This document shows, piece by piece, positions 37,557 to 45,371 of a stretch of DNA of 64,000 bases. The notes under the pieces are model-generated. The model made no database searches, was not told where the DNA came from, and was given only the letters and a program-made list of their open reading frames with translations. The DNA lies in contig QXCW01000002.1 in NCBI GenBank assembly GCA_003550275.1, positions 930,001 through 994,000 on the forward strand, written 5' to 3'. The DNA comes from Flavobacteriaceae bacterium MAR_2010_72 (lineage in GTDB: Bacteria; Bacteroidota; Bacteroidia; Flavobacteriales; Flavobacteriaceae). Position numbers and translations under genes: made by a program. Every line of letters starts with the position of its first letter. Within the stretch, counting starts at the first letter, position 1.

Positions 37557-38769
37557 TGACTTTTACTTTTTTTACGACTTTTAATTTTTGGTTCAAACTC
37601 AATAAAATAAGGGAACAAACTGCCGCTATTGCGGATATAATATACCAAGTATTTTCGAATCCCAGTTGATTGGACATCTGTAATCCTGCATTATGCCCAA
37701 ATATATGAGCAATAGAAAAGGATATGGAATACAAGGCCATGTACTCACCTTGATTTCCTTTTCTGGCGCGTTCAACAGCAAAAGCATTTGAAAATGGAAA
37801 GGCAATCATCTCACCAATGGTCATTAATAGCATGCCTATTATCAAAACCCCAGACCAAGTGGTAAAGTTAAGTACCAGCAAACTTAAGCCTGTTAAAAAT
37901 ACTCCAAAAAACATCAAGCCGAGTTTGGTGTGTCTCGAATTTTCCAACCATTTTATTAATGGCATTTCAAAGATAAAAATAAGGAATCCGTTTAACCCCA
38001 GTAAGAGTCCAATTTGCAATTCACTTAAGGTATGGGCGTCTTTGTAGTAGATGGTAATGGTCGAAAAGTACTGTAAAAATACAATCCCAAAGAGCATCAT
38101 GGCCACGAGAAATATTAGAAATGAAACATCTGAATAGGCAGATACTGGTTTTTCGTTTTTTACGATATCCAGTTCTTTTGCCTTCTTTGGATGTAACACA
38201 TTTAATAGGACGACGCTAGCTAATATACAGGTGATACCATCTACCCAAAACAATCCGCCATATCCCAATCCAACAATAATAATACCTCCAATGGCAGGGC
38301 CTGCCGAAAAGCCTAGGTTGATTGCTAGTCGTATTAAGGTCAGTGAACGGACTTTATTTTCGGGTTTGCTATAGGCGTTCAAGGCTACAAACATAGCAGG
38401 CCTGAAGCTATCGGCCACAAGCATTACAAAAAAGATACCTGCACAAATGGATTCAAAAGTATTCAAAAATTGTAAGCCTATAAATAAGGCGCCTGTTGCC
38501 AAAAGGCTATATACCATCACTTTATAGTAACCAATTTTATCAGTAAGTTTTCCTCCTAACCATGATCCTGCTACAGAACCCAATCCGAAGGCACTCATGA
38601 TCCAACCTACCTCACCCATGCTAAAGTGTAGGCTCTCCTTGAGATACAATGATAAAAACGGAATTACCATTGTTCCTGCTCTGTTAATTAACGTAATTAG
38701 CGCTAGCCACCAGACTTCATTAGAGAGACCTCTAAACGTATCGAGATAATTGTTGAATAGTCTTTTCAT
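37546..38769 (-). CDS. MFS transporter
   Basis: 407 residues with about twelve hydrophobic segments. The MFS loop 2-3 signature is seen as GSWLGGKLTDKIGYYKVM. It is probably a drug or metabolite exporter of the DHA1 type. It is the first gene of a tight four-gene operon with ypdA, a VOC protein and a DJ-1 lipoprotein. The leader contains a three-way-junction-like RNA fold and a terminator 24 bases before the start codon, so expression is probably controlled by premature termination. Confidence 0.9.
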   Translation of the reverse strand: MKRLFNNYLDTFRGLSNEVWWLALITLINRAGTMVIPFLSLYLKESLHFSMGEVGWIMSAFGLGSVAGSWLGGKLTDKIGYYKVMVYSLLATGALFIGLQFLNTFESICAGIFFVMLVADSFRPAMFVALNAYSKPENKVRSLTLIRLAINLGFSAGPAIGGIIIVGLGYGGLFWVDGITCILASVVLLNVLHPKKAKELDIVKNEKPVSAYSDVSFLIFLVAMMLFGIVFLQYFSTITIYYKDAHTLSELQIGLLLGLNGFLIFIFEMPLIKWLENSRHTKLGLMFFGVFLTGLSLLVLNFTTWSGVLIIGMLLMTIGEMIAFPFSNAFAVERARKGNQGEYMALYSISFSIAHIFGHNAGLQMSNQLGFENTWYIISAIAAVCSLILLSLNQKLKVVKKVKVNAT

Positions 38770-38792
38770 AAGATTTGATGCTTATAAAAATA

Positions 38793-38937
38793 AAAAGCCC
38801 AACTTTACAGTTGAGCTTTTGAGTATTGTATTATTTAATTATAATATCGTCATAACACATCATAAGCCCAACACCTCACAATTGAGGTATCATTTTGCTT
38901 TAAAATGGTGACGTTATGACGCATGATTTTATATTTG
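38793..38937 (-). promoter_or_regulatory. Candidate cis-regulatory leader RNA (riboswitch- or attenuator-like) of the MFS-ypdA operon
   Basis: On the minus-strand transcript, P1 (38913-38921 with 38848-38856, nine perfect pairs) closes P3 (38902-38907/38891-38896, five-base loop) and P2 (38883-38888/38873-38878, four-base loop). Downstream, 38810-38820 pairs with 38793-38803 to form a terminator followed by a U-rich run. The nine bases of the terminator's 3' arm (GUUGGGCUU) also occur inside the junction (38864-38872), so the 5' arm can pair with either. No known riboswitch class is recognised. Confidence 0.55.
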
Positions 38938-38943
38938 TCTGTT

Positions 38944-38951
38944 CAAAACTA
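38944..38951 (-). promoter_or_regulatory. Candidate -7 box of the MFS-ypdA operon
   Basis: TAGTTTTG on the minus strand matches TAnnTTTG. It would place the transcript start near 38937, about 15 bases before the first helix of the leader RNA. Confidence 0.45.
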
Positions 38952-38971
38952 GTTAAAAAAATCTAATATTG

Positions 38972-38979
38972 TACTTTTG
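38972..38979 (+). promoter_or_regulatory. Candidate -7 box of the DUF1684 gene
   Basis: TACTTTTG matches TAnnTTTG, 20 bases before the ATG at 39000; divergent from the MFS operon promoter. Confidence 0.45.
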
Positions 38980-38999
38980 AATTTTAAATTTTTTAAAAA

Positions 39000-39602
39000 A
39001 TGAAACGTCTATTAGTTCTTTTAGGCTTAAGCGTAACTTTAAGTTGTGCACAAGGCAAACAGCCCATAACTGGAGAAACGGAGTTTCAAAAAGAGATGAA
39101 TGCCAAATTTAAAGATGCCTCAACCTCTCCGCTGAAGGATAAGGATAGAAAGACATTTAAAGGATTGGATTTTTTTACATTTGATTCGTCCTACGTTGTT
39201 ATGGCCACCTTAAAACGAACGCCTAATGAACAACCGTTTAAGATGAAAACCACTACTGATAGGTTGCCAGAGTATGTAAAGTACGGTGAAGTGCGCTTTG
39301 AGTTGAAAGGAACAGCTTATGAACTGAACATTTACCAAAATTTAGAATTATTAGACGAAGACGGTTATGAAGACTATTTGTTCTTACCATTTTTAGATGA
39401 TACTAATGGAGAAAAAACCTATGGAGGCGGACGTTATATTGAAGGTCGCATACCAAATGGTGATACTATACAGATAGATTTTAACACCGCTTACAATCCA
39501 TACTGTGTCTATAACGAAAAATATTCTTGCCCCATCGTGCCACGAGATAATTATTTGGCACTAAAAGTTGAAGCTGGTGTCAAATCATTTGACAAACATT
39601 AG
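39000..39602 (+). CDS. DUF1684 domain-containing lipoprotein
   Basis: 200 residues. MKRLLVLLGLSVTLSC is a lipoprotein signal with Cys16. The mature protein has the DUF1684 pattern: FKGLDFFTFDSSYVV, YGEVRFELKGTAYELNIYQN (20 residues), DYLFLPFLDDTNGEKTYGGG, then IDFNTAYNPYCVYNEKYSCP. Function is unknown. It is divergent from the MFS operon and convergent with crcB, overlapping it by four bases. Confidence 0.9.
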   Translation: MKRLLVLLGLSVTLSCAQGKQPITGETEFQKEMNAKFKDASTSPLKDKDRKTFKGLDFFTFDSSYVVMATLKRTPNEQPFKMKTTTDRLPEYVKYGEVRFELKGTAYELNIYQNLELLDEDGYEDYLFLPFLDDTNGEKTYGGGRYIEGRIPNGDTIQIDFNTAYNPYCVYNEKYSCPIVPRDNYLALKVEAGVKSFDKH

Positions 39603-39967
39603 GCTTTAACCAAATATAAGCCCAAGAATACAGCAAGAAAGCCTACAACAAAACTACCAATAGTATAAAGGGCAAAACTTGTAAAGTCGCCTGATTTTAA
39701 AAATACATGGTTTTCATAAGCGAAGGTTGAAAAGGTTGTAAACCCACCACAAAAGCCAGTTGCTAAAAGTAAGGTTTGACTTTGTGATAATGTATTGTTT
39801 TTAGCGGCCATACCAAGGATGATACCTATGAGTAAACTACCTAAAATATTAGCTGCAAAAGTGCCATACGGAAGTCCAGTTTCAGGGCTATTTAAGTATT
39901 TGCCTATCATATATCGCAACACACTTCCAAAACCACCACCAACAAAAACAAGTAATAGATGTTTCAT
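39599..39967 (-). CDS. crcB: Fluoride channel CrcB (Fluc)
   Basis: 122 residues with four membrane helices. GGGFGSVLRYMIG, the TFAANILGSLLIGI segment with its conserved Asn, and GFCGGFTTFSTFAYE with the Phe-box residues are diagnostic of the fluoride channel. It exports fluoride as a dual-topology dimer. The ATG begins directly after the stop of the upstream SRPBCC gene, so no room remains for a fluoride riboswitch of its own. Confidence 0.95.
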   Translation of the reverse strand: MKHLLLVFVGGGFGSVLRYMIGKYLNSPETGLPYGTFAANILGSLLIGIILGMAAKNNTLSQSQTLLLATGFCGGFTTFSTFAYENHVFLKSGDFTSFALYTIGSFVVGFLAVFLGLYLVKA

Positions 39968-40990
39968 TTAGTCTTTTATTGCAATATAGATTTCGGTAAC
40001 CCAATCGGCAGGATTTGGGTAATTCATAGGGTCGGTCACATAGACTTCTAACATCGGGCCAGTTTCTGCAAACTCCAATCCTTGTTGAGGAATGTAAGCC
40101 ATTGTTTTTTCCCAAGCTTCTTTTAAATTCGTGTAGTTGCCCTTAAGTGTTGTTTTTATAGCCCTAAAAGGTTCAATTTGACCCGTAAGAATATCGCTAT
40201 CGGTAGTGATTACCCTTGAAGTTGTGGGTACACAACTCGAGAAGATGACAGCATTATTTTTTTCGTCCCATTTGTGGTAACTTATAAAAGGTGGGCCGGC
40301 CATAGTAATATTATTAGCCGTAGCATAGGCGCCAACTTTTGGCAACATTGTTTTCATGGTTTCCTCAAAATCATCCATTTTGCAGGATGCGGTATTGTAA
40401 ATATAAAAGCCGCCACCATGCTCGGTAATACCATTAATTGTGATGTCATAAACTTTCATATTGGCGACAACAAGACTGTCTAATTTTTCGAGACCACGTT
40501 CAAAATCTGGACCCATCATGGCATCAAATCCACCCGAAAATGCCGAATACGCTTTAAACATAAAGGGCAAATCCTTTCCGGAAATTTTCCAGGTTACTTT
40601 AGTTTTTCCTTCTTCAGCAGACTCCAGATTCCAAGAAATGTTGGAAGGTGCAAAATCATCAAATTGCATTTCCTGTTCAATGGATGAGTTTGGGTTGGCA
40701 TTGATGGTTTTTATGTTTCCAACGCCATCATCGTCCTCCCATGCATACGAACCTCCTACACCTTTTGTTTGCTCGGGATAGGTCACTTTTGTGCCTGGAT
40801 TTTTTTCGATCCAAGGTGACCAAGCTTCCCAGTTTTTAAAGTCGATTAGTTGGTTGTAAATCACGGCTTCAGGCGCCTCAATGGTGCGTTCTCTGGTAAC
40901 TTCGAATGAATTTGGTTGAACTGCCACATAAATTGACAACCCAATAATTAAAATAAGTAAGAGAAATAAAAGGTATTTAAAGGCTTTCAT
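39968..40990 (-). CDS. SRPBCC (polyketide cyclase-like) plus GyrI-like effector-binding protein
   Basis: About 340 residues, starting at ATG 40990 (MKAFKYLLFLLLILIIG); the longer frame uses TTG. One N-terminal membrane helix is followed by an SRPBCC domain (RTIEAPEAVIYNQLIDFKNW, EAWSPWIEKNPGTKVTYP). A C-terminal half resembles the GyrI/AraC effector-binding fold (GGGFYIYNTASCKMDDF, AYIPQQGLEFAETGPMLEVY in order). Both are ligand-binding cups; the ligand is unknown. Probably transcribed with the small membrane gene upstream and crcB downstream. Confidence 0.78.
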   Translation of the reverse strand: MKAFKYLLFLLLILIIGLSIYVAVQPNSFEVTRERTIEAPEAVIYNQLIDFKNWEAWSPWIEKNPGTKVTYPEQTKGVGGSYAWEDDDGVGNIKTINANPNSSIEQEMQFDDFAPSNISWNLESAEEGKTKVTWKISGKDLPFMFKAYSAFSGGFDAMMGPDFERGLEKLDSLVVANMKVYDITINGITEHGGGFYIYNTASCKMDDFEETMKTMLPKVGAYATANNITMAGPPFISYHKWDEKNNAVIFSSCVPTTSRVITTDSDILTGQIEPFRAIKTTLKGNYTNLKEAWEKTMAYIPQQGLEFAETGPMLEVYVTDPMNYPNPADWVTEIYIAIKD

Positions 40991-41052
40991 CTTGGATAAT
41001 TGGAAATTTATCAAAGATAATCAAAAATATGATGATAAAAGGGGTAGGTTAT

Positions 41053-41238
41053 TTAAACAAAAATCCATTTAATGGCTACAATCATAAGTAAAAAAGCAAT
41101 AAAAGCTATCAGTACCCAAACGCTACCTTTATAATACTTTCGGTGTAGCTTTAAATCTTTTCGGTAGGTATAGATCATTACTGCAATAAAGGCAATTGCA
41201 AATAAAATTCCGAAAATCCATTGACCTTTTGTAAACAT
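41053..41238 (-). CDS. Small two-helix membrane protein (61 aa)
   Basis: Two hydrophobic helices (about 7-25 and 42-60) separated by a basic loop (YRKDLKLHRKYYKG). The ATG start and compact form fit a real small inner-membrane protein of the kind widespread in flavobacteria. It lies 62 bases upstream of the SRPBCC gene on the same strand. Function unknown. Confidence 0.65.
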   Translation of the reverse strand: MFTKGQWIFGILFAIAFIAVMIYTYRKDLKLHRKYYKGSVWVLIAFIAFLLMIVAIKWIFV

Positions 41239-41311
41239 AAAGCTATTTTTGTCAAAAATACAAAAACAAACGAATACGTTTTCAAAATTTTGGAGATGAA
41301 AATCAATAGCA

Positions 41312-41698
41312 ATGAGAGATAAAATAGAAGCTGTAAAAGCGTTTCACACGGCATTTAAAATTGGTCATAGAGATATCCCTAAAGCGGATTTAGGCGTCGA
41401 AAAAAATGAATTGCGCTTTAATTTAATGCGCGAAGAAAACGAAGAGTATTTAGAAGCTGCCAATAACAATGACCTTGTTGAGGTTGCCGATGCCTTGGGC
41501 GATATGCTCTACATTCTTTGTGGAACCATTATAGAACATGGATTGCAATATAAAATTGAAGAAGTTTTTGAAGAGATACAGCGAAGCAATATGAGCAAAC
41601 TTGGTGAGAATGGTGAGCCTATTTACAGAGAAGATGGCAAAGTGTTGAAAGGCCCCAATTATTTTAAGCCAAATATCAAAACCATTTTAGATAAATAA
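41312..41698 (+). CDS. MazG-like nucleoside triphosphate pyrophosphohydrolase
   Basis: 128 residues. The all-alpha NTP pyrophosphatase motif is seen as REENEEYLEAANNND followed by EVADALGDMLY, that is, ExxE then ExxD for magnesium binding. Such enzymes clear non-canonical nucleotides or act on phosphoribosyl-ATP; no his genes are nearby, so housekeeping is more likely. It ends at the start of a complex terminator shared with ilvE. Confidence 0.88.
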   Translation: MRDKIEAVKAFHTAFKIGHRDIPKADLGVEKNELRFNLMREENEEYLEAANNNDLVEVADALGDMLYILCGTIIEHGLQYKIEEVFEEIQRSNMSKLGENGEPIYREDGKVLKGPNYFKPNIKTILDK

Positions 41699-41837
41699 AA
41701 AGAGGCAGTCTAAAACGGTTGTTATCTGTCAGTTCGAGCGCAGTCGAGAACTAGCCAACTACTGAAAATCAATAGGTTTCGACTGCGCTCAACCTGACAA
41801 AATCCAGTTTTCATTACTTTTTAGACAGCCTCTTTTT
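41697..41837. terminator. Bidirectional terminator carrying an inverted flavobacterial repeat in its loop
   Basis: The outer arms AAAAAGAGGCAGTCTAAAA (41697-41715) and TTTTAGACAGCCTCTTTTT (41819-41837) pair with one mismatch and serve the convergent mazG-like and ilvE genes. The usual short loop is replaced by about 100 bases with two inverted copies of a repeat, GTCAGTTCGAGCGCAGTCGA (41728-41747) and its partner at 41778-41798, so a long nested stem can form. Confidence 0.8.
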
Positions 41838-41842
41838 ATTAC

Positions 41843-42910
41843 TTAAAGTTTGATTCTCCATCCAAATGGATCTTCAGACCTGTTGTATTGAATATCGGTT
41901 ATGCGTTTCTTTAAAGAAGAGGCATAATCATTATCGAGTTCTGGTAAGGTGTAATCCACGCCTTGGTATCCAAACACCGAAATTGGTGAAACAACAGCTG
42001 CTGTCCCGGCTCCAAACATTTCTTTTAAGGAACCATTTTTAGCGGCATTGACCACTTCGGTTACAGAAATAGGACGTACTTCAACTTCAATACCTTCCTT
42101 TCTTGCTATTTCAATAATACTTTTACGTGTAATTCCATCCAAAATTCGGTCATTGGTTGGTGCCGTTAATAAGGTGTCATTAATTCTTACAAAAATATTC
42201 ATGGCGCCAGCTTCTTCAATATACTCATGTTTATTGTCGTCTGTCCAAATCACTTGGTTATAGCCTTTTGCAACCGCCAATTGGGTAGGGTAAAATTGCC
42301 CAGCGTAGTTACCACCAGCTTTAGCATATCCTACACCGCCATTGGCAGAACGCGAATATTTTTCTTCAATCAAAACTTTGACTTTCCCTGCAAAATAAGA
42401 TCCAGAAGGCGCAGTTGCAATGATAAATTTATAAGCATCAGCAGGAGAAGCATGAAACCCTTTGCCACTTGCAAATATAAAAGGTCGTATATAAAGTGAA
42501 CTTCCTTGTGCTGTTGGAATCCAATCTTTATCTACTTCTAGAAGTGTTTTTAGACCTTCTATAAAGTAGGCTTCGGGCAATTCAGGAATTGCCAAACGCT
42601 TAGCTGAAATATTCAAGCGTTTAAAATTATCTAATGGTCTAAATAAAAACACATCGCCGTTGTCATCTTTGTAGGCTTTCATTCCTTCAAAAATAGATTG
42701 GCCATAGTGAAAAATTTTAGAAGATGGGTCTAAACTTATAGGCTGATAGGGTACAACTTCTGGAGTTTCCCAAGCACCGTTTTTGTAATCACACACCAAC
42801 ATGTGATCTGAAAAAGTGCTGCCAAATGAAAGATTATTAAAATCTACCTGACTTATTTTAGAGTTTTCAGTTTTTGTGACTTTTAGGTCTTGTAATAAAG
42901 ATTGTGCCAT
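41843..42910 (-). CDS. ilvE: Branched-chain amino acid aminotransferase
   Basis: 355 residues, a fold-type IV PLP enzyme that makes or degrades Val, Leu and Ile with glutamate/2-oxoglutarate. FHYGQSIFEGMKAYKD is the substrate-pocket segment. GGVGYAKAGGNYAGQF carries the PLP-binding Lys, and the signature continues as YIEEAGAMNIFVRI and LDGITRKSIIEIA. Long (BCAT type 2) form. It is convergent with the mazG-like gene over a shared terminator. Confidence 0.95.
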   Translation of the reverse strand: MAQSLLQDLKVTKTENSKISQVDFNNLSFGSTFSDHMLVCDYKNGAWETPEVVPYQPISLDPSSKIFHYGQSIFEGMKAYKDDNGDVFLFRPLDNFKRLNISAKRLAIPELPEAYFIEGLKTLLEVDKDWIPTAQGSSLYIRPFIFASGKGFHASPADAYKFIIATAPSGSYFAGKVKVLIEEKYSRSANGGVGYAKAGGNYAGQFYPTQLAVAKGYNQVIWTDDNKHEYIEEAGAMNIFVRINDTLLTAPTNDRILDGITRKSIIEIARKEGIEVEVRPISVTEVVNAAKNGSLKEMFGAGTAAVVSPISVFGYQGVDYTLPELDNDYASSLKKRITDIQYNRSEDPFGWRIKL

Positions 42911-42985
42911 TGTATAAAAATTTCTGTGGCAAATTTAAGGAATATTGAAGTATAAAAACGAATGTTTTCCACAAATCTGTATCTT

Positions 42986-42993
42986 TACATTTG
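42986..42993 (+). promoter_or_regulatory. Candidate -7 box of the DUF4920-mnmD genes
   Basis: TACATTTG matches TAnnTTTG, 27 bases before the ATG at 43021. Confidence 0.4.
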
Positions 42994-43020
42994 TAAAAAA
43001 CAAATCTCTTATTACATACT

Positions 43021-43521
43021 ATGAAACTTATTTTTAGACTATTAATTGTGGCTCTAATAGCCGTATCCTGTAAAAATGAAACCAAACAAAATGCAGAAGT
43101 ACCAGTTGAAGATGCTGTTTCTTATACCTCTGTTGGTTTAGCTATTACAGATGACCAATCGCTTTTAACTTCAAAAGCTGCTGAACAGTATAAGATGATG
43201 GCTTTGGGAGATACCATTCCAACCAAAATGACCGCTAAAGTTGTTGAGGTTTGTCAGGCCAAAGGCTGTTGGATGACCTTAACTTTGGAAGATGGGAATG
43301 AAGTCATGGTGAAATTTAAGGATTATGGCTTTTTTATGCCAAAGGATATAGCAGGTAAAGAGGTTATAGTCAATGGGATGGCTTTCGTAAATGAAGTTCC
43401 TGTTGACGAACAACAACATTATGCAGAAGATGCTGGTAAATCCAAAGAAGAAATAGCCGCTATTACAACACCAAAAAAAACCTATTCATTTGAAGCTGAT
43501 GGGGTATTGATCAAGCAGTAG
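43021..43521 (+). CDS. DUF4920 domain-containing lipoprotein
   Basis: 166 residues. The N-terminus MKLIFRLLIVALIAVSC is a lipoprotein signal. The DUF4920 domain holds VVEVCQAKGCWMTLTLEDG, where Cys-x4-Cys may bind a metal or be oxidised, then YGFFMPKDIAGKEVIVNGMA and HYAEDAGKSKEEIAAI. The fold resembles OB-type periplasmic proteins; its role is unknown. mnmD follows after one base, so the two are probably co-transcribed. Confidence 0.9.
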   Translation: MKLIFRLLIVALIAVSCKNETKQNAEVPVEDAVSYTSVGLAITDDQSLLTSKAAEQYKMMALGDTIPTKMTAKVVEVCQAKGCWMTLTLEDGNEVMVKFKDYGFFMPKDIAGKEVIVNGMAFVNEVPVDEQQHYAEDAGKSKEEIAAITTPKKTYSFEADGVLIKQ

Positions 43522-43522
43522 T

Positions 43523-44209
43523 TTGAAACGACAAATTATAACCACGGCAGACGGTTCAAAGACCATTCGAATTGAAGAATGGAACGAACATTACCATTCT
43601 GTTCACGGTGCCATTCAAGAAGCAAATCATGTATATATCAAACATGGTTTGTTTTTTTATTTTGAAACCATAGTTAAAAACATAGTTAAACCTATTCCCA
43701 TTCTTGAAATTGGTTTCGGGACAGGGTTAAATGCCTTTATGACCTTCTTGGAATCTCAAAAACAGTCTTTAAAAATCAATTATGTAGGCGTTGAAGCTTT
43801 TCCTTTGTCTACCAATGAGCTCGAACCTCTTAATTATATTGAAGAGTTAGCTGCAGAACGCTATGCTGAAACATTCAATGATTTTCACAAATGTCCTTGG
43901 GGAATGCCTTATGAGATTTCACCTAAATTCCAACTTACAAAACTTAAAAAAGACTTTAAAGATATTGATGAACAGTCCAAATTTGATCTTATATATTTTG
44001 ATGCTTTTGGTGCCAGAGTGCAGCCCGAACTTTGGACTGAAGCTATTTTTCATTTAATGTATGAGGCTTTAAAACCAAAAGGTGTGTTAGTGACCTATTC
44101 ATCAAAAGGAAGTGTTAGGCGTGCCATGCAAGCTGTTGGATTTAATGTCGAAAAACTTCCAGGACCACTGGGAAAGAGAGAAATGTTAAGAGCCCGAAAA
44201 GGCGCATAA
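43523..44209 (+). CDS. mnmD: tRNA (mnm5s2U34)-methyltransferase
   Basis: 228 residues equal to the methyltransferase half of MnmC. It methylates the wobble uridine of tRNA to complete the mnm5 group. The SAM-binding motif is ILEIGFGTGLNAFMTF, and DLIYFDAFGARVQPELWT is the catalytic region. The start is a TTG, one base after the DUF4920 stop; no ATG lies close enough to give a complete N-terminus. No FAD-oxidase half is present, as in other stand-alone MnmD proteins. Confidence 0.92.
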   Translation: MKRQIITTADGSKTIRIEEWNEHYHSVHGAIQEANHVYIKHGLFFYFETIVKNIVKPIPILEIGFGTGLNAFMTFLESQKQSLKINYVGVEAFPLSTNELEPLNYIEELAAERYAETFNDFHKCPWGMPYEISPKFQLTKLKKDFKDIDEQSKFDLIYFDAFGARVQPELWTEAIFHLMYEALKPKGVLVTYSSKGSVRRAMQAVGFNVEKLPGPLGKREMLRARKGA

Positions 44210-44364
44210 CATTCGGCGATTTTCTTGAGTCAAATGTTAAGAGTAGCGAAGCATTTCGTGATTGGAAATGAGCGCCGAACTATAAAGTTTTAATAATACT
44301 GTTAAAGCTAATCTAAATACAATTGGGGTCGCATCGGTATTTAGTAACTTTACAAAAATTACCC

Positions 44365-45270
44365 ATGAAGGTTTTAATTACAGGAGCTACAGGATTAATA
44401 GGGAAGGCCATAGTAAATGAGTGTCACTCTCAAGGAATTTCTGTAAACTATCTAACAACGTCGAAACGTAAATTGGCATCTGAAGCTAACTATAAAGGGT
44501 TTTATTGGAATCCTTCTGAAGCTATTATTGATCATACTTGTTTTGAGGGTGTTGATGCGATAATTAATCTAGCGGGTGCGCCAATTTCCAAAAGGTGGAC
44601 AGCAGCTTACAAGCAAGAGATTTTACAAAGTAGGATCCAGTCTTTGGAGCTTTTGAGAATCTCTATTGAAAATCATTCAACTACTATTACACATTTAATT
44701 TCTGCAAGTGCCATTGGTGTTTATCCTGATTCACTTACCAATTATTACGAGGAGACTTTTCCAGATAGTTCCGAAAGTTTTCTGGGACAGGTTGTAGAAC
44801 AATGGGAAGCTAAAGCTGATGAGTTTTCCAAGTTAAATATTAAGGTTTCAAAAGTTAGAATTGGTCTTGTGCTTGCAAAAAATGGTGGTGCTTTGCCAGA
44901 AATGGTTAAACCCACCCGATTTGGTTTTGGTGCTGCCTTTGGTTCTGGCGATCAATGGCAATCCTGGATTCATATTGAAGATTTGGCAGCGTTGTTTGTC
45001 CATATTTTGACACTTCAATTAGAAGGGACTTATAATGCCGTTGGCCCTAACCCCGTTACCAATACCGAACTCACAAAAGCCGTCGCAAAAACCTTGAACA
45101 GACCTTTGATCTTGCCTAATATTCCCAAATCTATGCTCAAATTGATTTTAGGGGAGATGCATGTGTTATTATTTGAAAGCCAACGGGTAAGCTCTAAAAA
45201 AATTGAGGCAAAGCAATTTTTGTTCACCTACCACCATTTGGAGCCAGCTCTTCATAACCTGTTAGATTAA
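44365..45270 (+). CDS. TIGR01777-family epimerase/SDR protein
   Basis: 301 residues. The NAD(P)-binding Rossmann motif is at the N-terminus (MKVLITGATGLIGKAIV). INLAGAPISKRWTAAYKQEI and the YPDSLTNYYEE / FLGQVVEQWE segments are typical of the YfcH/TIGR01777 group, whose substrate is unknown. The ATG at 44365 is used because it starts the Rossmann strand; the longer frame adds 14 unconserved residues. Confidence 0.88.
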   Translation: MKVLITGATGLIGKAIVNECHSQGISVNYLTTSKRKLASEANYKGFYWNPSEAIIDHTCFEGVDAIINLAGAPISKRWTAAYKQEILQSRIQSLELLRISIENHSTTITHLISASAIGVYPDSLTNYYEETFPDSSESFLGQVVEQWEAKADEFSKLNIKVSKVRIGLVLAKNGGALPEMVKPTRFGFGAAFGSGDQWQSWIHIEDLAALFVHILTLQLEGTYNAVGPNPVTNTELTKAVAKTLNRPLILPNIPKSMLKLILGEMHVLLFESQRVSSKKIEAKQFLFTYHHLEPALHNLLD

Positions 45271-45301
45271 CCTAAAAGCATTTATTTTTTTTCGTGACAT
45301 T

Positions 45302-45333
45302 TTGACATTTTACCAATAATGGCAGTACTTTTG
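45302..45333 (+). promoter_or_regulatory. Promoter of grpE-dnaJ
   Basis: TTG at 45302-45304 and TACTTTTG at 45326-45333 are separated by 21 bases, within the flavobacterial TTG-N17-23-TAnnTTTG pattern. The box lies 38 bases before the grpE ATG. Confidence 0.6.
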
Positions 45334-45371
45334 CCTTTCCTAAATCGAAGATTTAAAAATTGAAGCTGTAT

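Noticed and set aside
38848-38921. The inverted CGTCATAAC/GTTATGACG pair as a simple protein operator
   Set aside because: The arms are 56 bases apart, with two further hairpins nested between and a switching terminator after; an RNA fold explains more, though an operator is not excluded.
39960-39970. Fluoride riboswitch before crcB
   Set aside because: crcB's ATG directly follows the upstream stop codon, leaving no leader.
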